Below are positions 6,558 through 13,480 of a stretch of 33,318 nt of DNA, one piece after another (within the stretch, counting starts at the first letter, position 1; the number at the start of each line of letters is the position of its first letter). Under the pieces are notes generated by a model. It had not been told where the DNA came from. It saw only the letters and a program-made list of their open reading frames with translations, and did not search any database. The translations under genes were made by a program, and so were the position numbers. Origin of the DNA: a virus; the IMG/VR virus record IMGVR_UViG_3300034272_002264, positions 1-33,318 of that record, one strand, 5' to 3'.

Positions 6558-9332
6558 ATGACTTATATTGATGGATATGTTGATAGAGAAAAGAACATTG
6601 TCCACATCGTGGAACGCACAGCTCAAGGCGTGAGAAACTTTGTAACATATCCCACTCAATATGCTGTGTATTGGCCTCAGCCTCAAGGCAAATACACAAG
6701 TATTTTTGGTGATCGACTGGCAAAGTTCCAAACATCAAGACATCAAGAGTTTCAACGTGAACTGCGCATGCTCAGTCGCGAGACTCTCTTGGAGAGTGAT
6801 ATTGATCCCATATTTAGGTGTCTGTATCAAAACTATCGTCAAAGCCCCACTCCCCAGTTACATGTGGGGTTCTTTGACATTGAAACTGACTTTGATCCCG
6901 ATCGTGGCTACAGCACACCTGAGGAAGCCTTTAATGAAATAACAGCAGTAAGTGTGTATCTTGCATGGATGCAACGATGCTTTACCTTGGTAGTTAAACC
7001 TCGCAGTTGGTCACAAGAGCAAGCACAAACTGTTGTTGAGCAGTTTCCTGACACCATGCTTTGCGATACTGAATCCGATCTATTGGATATTTTTCTACAG
7101 TTGATTGAAGATTGTGATATCATAAGCGGGTGGAACTCAACCACTTATGATATGCCCTACATCTATAAGCGAATTCTCTTAACTTTGGGAAAAGAACACA
7201 CACGTAGATTGTGCTTGTGGAATCGACAACCCACCAAACGCGAGTTTGAAGCTTATGGGAAGCGACAAGTCACATACGAAATTGTGGGCCGAGTGCATCT
7301 TGACTATCTTGATTTGTATCGCAAGCACACTTATCAAGAACTCCACAGCTACAAATTGGACTTTGTGGGCGAGCATGACACTGGTGATCGCAAGGTGCCA
7401 TATGAAGGCAGTTTGGACCAGCTTTATAATCGAGACTTTGGCAAGTTTATCGAATATAACCGACAAGACGTCATGCTGTTGGTCAAGATTGATCAAAAAC
7501 GTCGGCTTATTGAACTTTGCAACAATCTAGCTCATGAAAACTGTGTGCTGTTGGCTACAACACGTGGCAGTGTCAAGCTTATTGACCAAGCAATTGTAAA
7601 CGAAGCTTGGGACAACAACTTGATTGTTCCCAATCGTCCTCAACATGCAGATGATCGTGATGATGACGTAGTAGCTGAAGACGATGACGACGACGATTTT
7701 GAGCAACAGGACTTGGGTATTGTGGGTGCGTATGTTGCTGATCCCGTGCAGGGCATGCATGAATGGATTGGTGGCGTGGACATCAACAGTCTATATCCCA
7801 GCACTATTCGCGCGCTGAACATGAGTCCCGAGACGATTGTGGGTCACATTAGACCCGAGCAAACGCAAGCTTTGATTAAAAAGCGCATGACACAAGAAAA
7901 GAGAACATTTGCTGAATCTTGGCAAGGCATGTTTGGCACCTTGGAGTTTCAGGAAGTTCAAAAACGCAGTGATATTCCCTTGATTGTGGATTTCACTGAG
8001 GGTGGCAACTTGACAGTCACAGCTGGTGAGCTTGCACAACTGGTATATAATGGCAATCGTGGTTGGATTTTGAGTGCTAATGGAACTATTTTTGCCCAAA
8101 GCAAAACCGGAATTATTCCGCAGCTATTAGACAAATGGTATTCCGACAGGAAAAAACTTCAAGCCGAAATGAGAAAATATGCCAAAATGGCAGATGAAGA
8201 ATCAGATATTTCTCAAAAAGATGAATATCAAAGGCTTACAGGATTTTATGACCAGCGCCAGTTGATCCAAAAAATCAAATTAAATAGCCTGTACGGGAGT
8301 TTGTCAAACGCCGGAAGTAGATTTTTTGATGAGCGAGTAGCGCAAAGTGTTACGCTAACTGGTCGCTGTATTGTTAAACACATGGGTAGCAAAATCAATG
8401 AGATAATAACTGGTGATTACAACCATAAAGGACCGGCGCTTATTTATTCTGATACCGACAGCCAATATTTCTCAGCGTATCCTGTAATGAAAGATCTTCC
8501 TGAGTTTCAAGACTTTGCTTGGACAAAAGAAGCCGTTGTGGATCTTTATGATAAAATTGCTGATGTAACCAATGCTAGCTTTCCAGAGTTTATGAATCAA
8601 GCATTCAACTGCCCGGAAAAGAATGGTGCTATTATCCGTGCAGGTCGTGAACTTTGTGCTGAGCGTGGTATTTTTATCAAGAAAAAACGCTATGCAGTTT
8701 TGATTTTTGACAAAGAAGGCAAGCGCAAAGACACAGATGGCAAACCCGGTGAAATTAAAGCCATGGGGCTGGACCTCAAGCGCAGTGATACGCCTCGTGT
8801 AGTTCAAGAGTTTCTCATGAGCGTGCTTACACAAGTGTTGACTGGCAAAAATCAACAACAAGTGATCGACAACATATTTGAGTTCCGAAAAGAGTTCTCT
8901 AGCTGGCCCGGCTGGATAAAAGGCACTCCAAAAAGAGTTAACAAACTCAGTCATTATCAACAAGCCAAAACTACAAATGAAACTTGGAGTTTGACTGATA
9001 AAACCAAAAAGACCAACTTGCCAGGGCATGTGCGAGCTAGTTTGAATTGGAACAAGCTGCTGAATCTGTATAACGATCATGGCAGTGTGAAAATTCAAGA
9101 CGGCAGTAAAATCATTGTGTGTAAACTTCGCGATAATTCTTTGAACATGACCAGCATTGCCTATCCCATTGATCAAGATCATCTCCCTGACTGGTTCAAA
9201 CAACTGCCGTGGGATCACGCCGAAATGGAAACTGCACTAATAGACAAGAAGATTAAAAATCTCTTGGGAGTTTTGGACTGGGATCTTGACAGCAGTCGTA
9301 AAAAATCATCGGCAGGCAGTTTGTTTTTCTAA
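6558..9332 (+). CDS. 43: Family B DNA polymerase, T4 gp43 type
   Basis: Replicative DNA polymerase with 3'-5' proofreading, 924 residues (T4 gp43 is about 898). Exonuclease motifs are FFDIETD (D107, E109), WNSTTYDMPYI (~192-202) and YNRQDVMLL (~298-306). Polymerase motif A is VDINSLYPSTI (~407-417), motif B is KIKLNSLYGS (~572-581) and motif C is YSDTDS (~630-635); KKKRYA follows. Between the exonuclease and motif A there is an unusual run of aspartates (residues ~365-385). The C-terminus ends AGSLFF, a short hydrophobic tail like the clamp-binding tail of T4 gp43. A GAGGTAGAG ribosome-binding site precedes the start. The gp45-like clamp gene follows directly, so polymerase and clamp are made together. 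All catalytic residues expected for the family are present. Confidence 0.97.
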   Translation: MTYIDGYVDREKNIVHIVERTAQGVRNFVTYPTQYAVYWPQPQGKYTSIFGDRLAKFQTSRHQEFQRELRMLSRETLLESDIDPIFRCLYQNYRQSPTPQLHVGFFDIETDFDPDRGYSTPEEAFNEITAVSVYLAWMQRCFTLVVKPRSWSQEQAQTVVEQFPDTMLCDTESDLLDIFLQLIEDCDIISGWNSTTYDMPYIYKRILLTLGKEHTRRLCLWNRQPTKREFEAYGKRQVTYEIVGRVHLDYLDLYRKHTYQELHSYKLDFVGEHDTGDRKVPYEGSLDQLYNRDFGKFIEYNRQDVMLLVKIDQKRRLIELCNNLAHENCVLLATTRGSVKLIDQAIVNEAWDNNLIVPNRPQHADDRDDDVVAEDDDDDDFEQQDLGIVGAYVADPVQGMHEWIGGVDINSLYPSTIRALNMSPETIVGHIRPEQTQALIKKRMTQEKRTFAESWQGMFGTLEFQEVQKRSDIPLIVDFTEGGNLTVTAGELAQLVYNGNRGWILSANGTIFAQSKTGIIPQLLDKWYSDRKKLQAEMRKYAKMADEESDISQKDEYQRLTGFYDQRQLIQKIKLNSLYGSLSNAGSRFFDERVAQSVTLTGRCIVKHMGSKINEIITGDYNHKGPALIYSDTDSQYFSAYPVMKDLPEFQDFAWTKEAVVDLYDKIADVTNASFPEFMNQAFNCPEKNGAIIRAGRELCAERGIFIKKKRYAVLIFDKEGKRKDTDGKPGEIKAMGLDLKRSDTPRVVQEFLMSVLTQVLTGKNQQQVIDNIFEFRKEFSSWPGWIKGTPKRVNKLSHYQQAKTTNETWSLTDKTKKTNLPGHVRASLNWNKLLNLYNDHGSVKIQDGSKIIVCKLRDNSLNMTSIAYPIDQDHLPDWFKQLPWDHAEMETALIDKKIKNLLGVLDWDLDSSRKKSSAGSLFF

Positions 9333-9343
9333 AGCTGCTTGCT

Positions 9344-9372
9344 TTGCACACCTAGAACAGTTACTATATAAT
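9344..9372 (+). promoter_or_regulatory. Sigma70-like promoter for the clamp gene
   Basis: TTGCAC at 9344-9349 and a perfect TATAAT at 9367-9372 are 17 bases apart in the gap between gene 43 and the clamp gene. The -10 is 18 bases before the ATG, with AAGGAA between. Confidence 0.55.
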
Positions 9373-9389
9373 CCAACAAGGAAATATTC

Positions 9390-10133
9390 ATGACACTGAA
9401 AGACATCTTTAAAGAAATCAACACATACGTAGCTAATACTGGTATGTTTGAAAAGATCAAGATCAATGTTGACAACAATATTGTCAGCGTGGAAGCTTTT
9501 GAGAAAGAGCGGGGTTTGGTAAAAGGCAAGTTCACCAAAGCAGTTACTGAAATCGCAGGAAGTTTTGGGCTTAAAAATCTCAACATGCTGAACATCATTA
9601 CAAATGATCCCGAATACTTGGCTTCCGAAAGCACTATTACAGTTAATACTGAAAGTCGCGATGGGCAAACTTATCTTGCCAGTTTGACTTATGTGAACAA
9701 AAGTCAAACTGAGATTTACTATCGCTTTATGTCCTCGGACCTGCTGCCCAAAAATACTCAAGTTCGTGAGCCACAGTATGAAGTCACAGTGAATCCTGCA
9801 CGCAGCAGCATTCAACAGTTTATTTGGGCAGGTAATGGTCTCAGCAGTGTGGAGCAATACTTTAATCCACAGATACGTGATCGCCAACTACGGTTTTGCA
9901 TTGGTGAAGACGGCGCACAAACCAGCCGTGGCGGTGTGGTGTTTGCACAAAACATTGATGCCAAAATGCAATGTGATTTTCATTGGAAAGTCAGCGACAT
10001 TCAAACTGTGCTCAAGCTAAATGATTCTGCTGATTGCGAAGTGGCTATTAGTGGAGCAGTGGGTGCTATTCAGATCAAGTTCCAAACTGGTCAAGCACAG
10101 TGGCAGTATGTGTTTCCCGGTAAAGTAAAATAA
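9390..10133 (+). CDS. 45: Sliding clamp, gp45-like DNA polymerase processivity factor
   Basis: 247 residues, near the usual 228 of T4 gp45. The sequence is alternating beta strand and short helix as in clamps. The stretch GSFGLKNLNMLNIITND, followed by strands with STITV, parallels the T4 gp45 block where a DLNGFLG-like helix is followed by SLVNDD. A late strand GAIQIKF near the C-terminus parallels the AAVKFEG strand of T4 gp45. It sits directly after the polymerase gene, with its own promoter-like element and AAGGAAATATTCATG at the start. Sequence similarity within clamps is low, so the call depends on both pattern and position. It would encircle DNA as a trimer and tether gp43, and in T4 it also activates late transcription. 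Confidence 0.7.
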   Translation: MTLKDIFKEINTYVANTGMFEKIKINVDNNIVSVEAFEKERGLVKGKFTKAVTEIAGSFGLKNLNMLNIITNDPEYLASESTITVNTESRDGQTYLASLTYVNKSQTEIYYRFMSSDLLPKNTQVREPQYEVTVNPARSSIQQFIWAGNGLSSVEQYFNPQIRDRQLRFCIGEDGAQTSRGGVVFAQNIDAKMQCDFHWKVSDIQTVLKLNDSADCEVAISGAVGAIQIKFQTGQAQWQYVFPGKVK

Positions 10134-10144
10134 GCTAATCTCCG

Positions 10145-10175
10145 TGCAGTGCTAAATAACAAGCACTGCATTTTT
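10145..10175 (+). terminator. Rho-independent terminator after the clamp gene
   Basis: A perfect 9-bp stem (TGCAGTGCT / AGCACTGCA, 10145-10153 and 10162-10170) with an 8-base loop is followed by five T. It ends four bases before the ATG of the plcP-like gene. The loop and adjoining base contain CTAAATA, which also resembles a late promoter box. Confidence 0.75.
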
Positions 10176-10178
10176 CAC

Positions 10179-10949
10179 ATGAAACCCAGTTATAGAACTA
10201 TTTTTGTTAGTGATTTGCATTTAGGCGCTGGTGAAAGCCAAGCCCAAGTCTTTGCAGATTTTTTAAAGAACCATGATTGCGACAATCTCTACATGGTTGG
10301 AGACATGATCGATGGTTGGAAGCTGCAAAGGCGCTGGTATTGGCCCCAAAGTCACAGCAATGCACTGCGTAAAGTTTTAACCAAAGCAAACAGAGGTTGT
10401 CGAGTAGTTTATATAACTGGGAACCATGATGAGTTTATAAGAAGCTTTTTACCAGATTTTGATAGTTTTGGTGCAATTGAAATCGTAAACCACACACTGT
10501 ATCAAGATTTACAAGGCCGGCAATGGTTTGTCACACATGGTGACATGTTTGATGCTGTTACTCGTCACTGGAAGTGGATAAGCAAGGTGGGAGATAGACT
10601 TTACACCATGCTTTTGGAGCTCAACAGGATTTTGGCTTGGGCGAGACGATTTTTCGGCTTGGGATATTGGAGTCTCAGTCAATATGCCAAACAAAACACC
10701 AAACAAGCAGTTAGTTTTATAGCAAAGTTTGAAGAACACCTAGCACGTCACGCACACACTCAAAGTTGTCACGGAATTATATGCGGTCATATTCATACTC
10801 CGGCAATCAAAAAAATACAAGATGTAACATACATGAACACAGGTGATTTTTGTGAAACATGTAGTGCATTAGTGGAAACTCATGAAGGTGTTTGGCAGTT
10901 GCTTCAGCTACAATCAGATAATACATGGAAAGTCATCCAGCAGTTATGA
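10179..10949 (+). CDS. plcP: PlcP-type calcineurin-like metallophosphoesterase (phospholipase C of lipid remodelling; LpxH-like fold)
   Basis: 256 residues. All metal-binding motifs of the calcineurin-like fold are present: SDLHLG (D12, H14), GDMIDGW (D42), GNHDE (N82, H83), THGD (H120) and GHIHTP (H204, H206). The stretches YWPQSHSNALRKVL, GYWSLSQYAK, AVSFIAKFEEHLA and YMNTGDFCETCSALVE match the bacterial group often named UDP-2,3-diacylglucosamine diphosphatase that includes PlcP. PlcP removes headgroups from phospholipids in phosphate-starved bacteria to yield diacylglycerol. The coupled GT4 gene next door supports PlcP over LpxH. ATG 10179 is preferred to a GTG at 10149, which lies inside the terminator stem. 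No clear Shine-Dalgarno is seen. The product is predicted to be a cytoplasmic protein acting at the inner membrane. Confidence 0.8.
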   Translation: MKPSYRTIFVSDLHLGAGESQAQVFADFLKNHDCDNLYMVGDMIDGWKLQRRWYWPQSHSNALRKVLTKANRGCRVVYITGNHDEFIRSFLPDFDSFGAIEIVNHTLYQDLQGRQWFVTHGDMFDAVTRHWKWISKVGDRLYTMLLELNRILAWARRFFGLGYWSLSQYAKQNTKQAVSFIAKFEEHLARHAHTQSCHGIICGHIHTPAIKKIQDVTYMNTGDFCETCSALVETHEGVWQLLQLQSDNTWKVIQQL

Positions 10950-11959
10950 AAATATGTATTGTAACAGACAGCTGGCAACAGATTAATGGTGTAAGCACTA
11001 CTTTAAAAAACACAGTAAACTGTTTGATAACCATGGGACATGAAGTTTTAGTTATTGAACCCAGTGTGTTTAAAACTTGCAAGTTTAAGTTTTATCCCGA
11101 CATTGATTTTTCCTGGAATATTTGGAAAGTAGGCAAATTAATTCAAGATTTCCAGCCTCATGCTATTCACATAGCAACAGAAGGACCCTTGGGTATTGCG
11201 GCTAGATGGTATTGCAAGGTTAACAAACGCCAAATACCACATAATACCAGTTATCATACCAACTTTCCGGAATATTTAAAGTTATCGTATGGCATCCCCT
11301 TGACTGTTAGCTATAAAGTACTGAAGTTATTTCACAAGTTCAGTTGCAGGGTTTTAGTTACTAACCATGATATGAAAACTCAACTGGATCAACGTGGGTT
11401 GAAAAATCTTGTAGTTTGGAGCCGAGGAGTAGATCTTTCCTTGTTTGCTCCTTACAGACGATCGCAACAAGTTCAAACAAATTTGGGACCTGGACCTCGG
11501 ATTCTGTGTGTGAGTCGAGCAAGCAAAGAAAAAAATCTTGATGCGTTTTGTCAGTTGTCTGTGCCGGGAACAAAAATACTTGTGGGCGATGGACCTGAGT
11601 TAGCACGCTTGCAAACACAGTATCCTGATGTAAAATATTTGGGTTGGAAAACCGGCGCTGATTTGGCTGAACTATATGCCAATGCAGATGTTTTTGTGTT
11701 CCCTAGTGTTACTGATACATTTGGTGTTGTGATGTTGGAAAGCATAAGCACAGGCACTCCGGTAGTTGCTTATAATGCCATAGGTCCACGGGAAGTAATA
11801 GAACAAGGCATTAACGGCATCATAAGCCAAGATTTAGCACAAGCTATTCCACAGGCTTTGCTTTTGGATCGCCTCACGGTGAGACAAAGCAGTCTAAAAT
11901 GGACGTGGAACAAATGCACAGAAGTTTTTTTGGAAAACTTAGTTGCAATAAAGACTTGA
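10946..11959 (+). CDS. agt: Agt-type GT4 glycosyltransferase (diacylglycerol glycosyltransferase candidate)
   Basis: Start at ATG 10946, overlapping the plcP-like stop as ATGA, so translation is coupled; an in-frame ATG at 10925 would only add residues inside the upstream gene. 337 residues with the GT-B order: N-terminal Rossmann MKICIVTDSW, NGVSTTL; HIATEGPLGIAARWY; NTSYHTNFPEYL; VWSRGVDLSLF; C-terminal donor site FPSVTDTFGVVMLES, where the first acidic residue of the EX7E motif is Asp. These blocks are those of bacterial lipid glycosyltransferases (SQD2/Agt-like, often labelled alpha-mannosyltransferase). With PlcP, Agt turns the freed diacylglycerol into glycolipid. It could instead act on surface polysaccharide. 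Start and domains are clear; the acceptor is inferred from the partner gene. Confidence 0.75.
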   Translation: MKICIVTDSWQQINGVSTTLKNTVNCLITMGHEVLVIEPSVFKTCKFKFYPDIDFSWNIWKVGKLIQDFQPHAIHIATEGPLGIAARWYCKVNKRQIPHNTSYHTNFPEYLKLSYGIPLTVSYKVLKLFHKFSCRVLVTNHDMKTQLDQRGLKNLVVWSRGVDLSLFAPYRRSQQVQTNLGPGPRILCVSRASKEKNLDAFCQLSVPGTKILVGDGPELARLQTQYPDVKYLGWKTGADLAELYANADVFVFPSVTDTFGVVMLESISTGTPVVAYNAIGPREVIEQGINGIISQDLAQAIPQALLLDRLTVRQSSLKWTWNKCTEVFLENLVAIKT

Positions 11960-11984
11960 AAAACTACAACAAGTCACATACAAT
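11956..11984 (+). promoter_or_regulatory. Sigma70-like promoter for the 7-deazaguanine operon
   Basis: TTGAAA (11956-11961) and TACAAT (11979-11984) are separated by 17 bases; each differs from consensus at one position. It overlaps the agt stop and precedes the first gene of the deazaguanine cluster by 31 bases. Confidence 0.55.
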
Positions 11985-12015
11985 AAAAATATAGTTTTAG
12001 TATAAAGGCAAAAAA

Positions 12016-12381
12016 ATGACAGATTGGGTCTGGGTAACATTTCAACGGGAAGGTATTCACAAATATCCCGCAGCACTTACCGATCCAGCCCTGGAGTCAG
12101 TGCGATTCCTAGGCTTTGAACATCGTCACATGTTTCATTTCCGAGTATGGATTGAAGTACATCACGACGATCGTGATCGAGAGTTTATCATGGAAAAGCG
12201 TTGGATGGAAGGTCTATATGGATCTGGTACACTGCAACTGGATTATCAAAGCTGTGAAATGATAGCCCGTGGACTGGCTGCACAGTTGCAACAGCGTTAT
12301 GCCGGTGAACATCGCAAGCTTATGATTGAAGTAAGCGAAGATGGTGAAAACGGCTGCTTGATGGAGTTTACAGCCGAATGA
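12016..12381 (+). CDS. Small T-fold-like protein, distant QueD relative (tentative)
   Basis: 121 residues with AAAGG upstream. I do not know a named family. Its layout follows QueD: HRHMFHFRVWIEV could match the QueD strand starting HGHSF, DREFIMEKRWMEGLY could match the DF..L helix, SCEMIARGLAAQLQQ could match the SEVLAKWIWDQ helix, and the final strand MIEVSEDGENG could match VKETCTAG. The QueD catalytic Cys is missing, so it is probably not an active carboxy-tetrahydropterin synthase. Its gene opens the deazaguanine operon and overlaps the glycosyltransferase by four bases (ATGA), which implies a related job. The QueD relation is inferred from motif order alone. Confidence 0.5.
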   Translation: MTDWVWVTFQREGIHKYPAALTDPALESVRFLGFEHRHMFHFRVWIEVHHDDRDREFIMEKRWMEGLYGSGTLQLDYQSCEMIARGLAAQLQQRYAGEHRKLMIEVSEDGENGCLMEFTAE

Positions 12382-13469
12382 CTGTAAACATTTGGATTTT
12401 CAGCTTAGAGCCTTTAGACAATCGTTACACTGCACAGTGGCATCATTGGGTGCCACGAACATTGACAGACATGGTTGGTCAGCAACAGCTGGATGTTCGT
12501 GTTCACCAAGTTGACGGCAAGCAAAACACTACAAAAACCACAGCTGGTGGCTTTTTAAACTTCGTAGATACCAACTTTTGGAAAAGCAGTCAGCTATGTG
12601 CTTTTTTGGACTTGCACAATCAAGGTCAAACAACACCTCATGATGTGTTTTTGTTCACCGATGCTTGGAATCCTGTGATTTTGCAACTGAGATACATAAG
12701 TGATCTCATGGGATACAACTGGCGCATGCACGGGTATTGGCATGCGGGGGCATACGACCCCACGGATATTTTGGGTGTTAAAATGAACAAGCCTTGGCCT
12801 TGGCATTTGGAACGTAGTTTATACTATGCCTGTGACAAGAACTGGTTTGCTACTGATTTTCACAGGCGCATGTTCTTAAACAATCTGGGAATCATGGCTA
12901 GAGATGAACATCGCAGCGGACTAAGCGGACAGCCTCATGATGCTATTATAGCTGCCATGAACAACCTGCCCGAGGTTGCCAACAAGGCTGGAGTTATTTG
13001 GCCGCATCGCTACAACAGTGACAAACAGCCCGAGATTGCAGAAAGTCTTGCCAGTAACATGACAGTGCCCTGGTTGCTGACACAAAAGCTCAACCTGGAC
13101 AAACAGGAATATTATCAAGTGTTAACACAACACCAAGTTTTGTTTTCCTGTAGCTTGCATGAAAATCTTGGCATCAGTGTCATGGAAGGTGTTCTGTGCG
13201 ATGTGATTCCAGTGTTACCACAGCGGTGCAGTTATCAGGAAATGTACTTGCCGGAGTTTCTCTATCCTGCCAAATGGACTGCAAACTGGGATCAGTTTTT
13301 GGCTCATCGCGAACAGCTAGAGGATTTTATCATGCATCGAATAAACAATCGGGAAAGATATCAATCAGCTATGAACAAGCAAAAGCAACTGCTGAAAGAT
13401 CGATATCTGCAAGCAAGCACCATGTATAATAGTTTGCTGCAAGATATTGTCACCACAGCCAAGATATAG
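12378..13469 (+). CDS. Glycosyltransferase resembling tRNA-queuosine mannosyltransferase (DUF3524/GTDC1 type)
   Basis: 363 residues. The C-terminal half carries VIWPHRYNSDKQPE (~206-219), then HENLGISVMEG (261-271) and LPEFLYP (291-297). In the GTDC1/QTMAN family I recall WPHRWEHDK, HEFFGVAMLEA and PEIFP.EYLY in the same order and spacing. These residues form the nucleotide-sugar site of GT-B enzymes. The N-terminal half lacks the family's usual start but has an aromatic-rich acceptor-like region (WHHWVP, HGYWHAGAYDP). It overlaps the upstream gene by four bases and lies 11 bases before the dpdA-like gene, so all three form one operon. The likely reaction is transfer of a sugar, perhaps to a 7-deazaguanine nucleotide or base. 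A generic GT4 role in surface glycosylation is the alternative. Confidence 0.65.
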   Translation: MTVNIWIFSLEPLDNRYTAQWHHWVPRTLTDMVGQQQLDVRVHQVDGKQNTTKTTAGGFLNFVDTNFWKSSQLCAFLDLHNQGQTTPHDVFLFTDAWNPVILQLRYISDLMGYNWRMHGYWHAGAYDPTDILGVKMNKPWPWHLERSLYYACDKNWFATDFHRRMFLNNLGIMARDEHRSGLSGQPHDAIIAAMNNLPEVANKAGVIWPHRYNSDKQPEIAESLASNMTVPWLLTQKLNLDKQEYYQVLTQHQVLFSCSLHENLGISVMEGVLCDVIPVLPQRCSYQEMYLPEFLYPAKWTANWDQFLAHREQLEDFIMHRINNRERYQSAMNKQKQLLKDRYLQASTMYNSLLQDIVTTAKI

Positions 13470-13480
13470 TAAACTCAATC

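Noticed and set aside
8472-9218. Long open frame on the minus strand (248 codons)
   Set aside because: It lies entirely within the DNA polymerase gene, lacks a ribosome-binding site and has no recognisable domain.
9306-9887. Minus-strand open frame of 193 codons across the clamp gene
   Set aside because: Overlaps the clamp gene and the end of gene 43 on the other strand; no domain seen.
10179-10949. LpxH (lipid A synthesis) as the job of the phosphoesterase
   Set aside because: The fold is shared, but the coupled GT4 gene and the GYWSLSQYAK and FEEHLA blocks fit the PlcP group better. LpxH remains a possible alternative.
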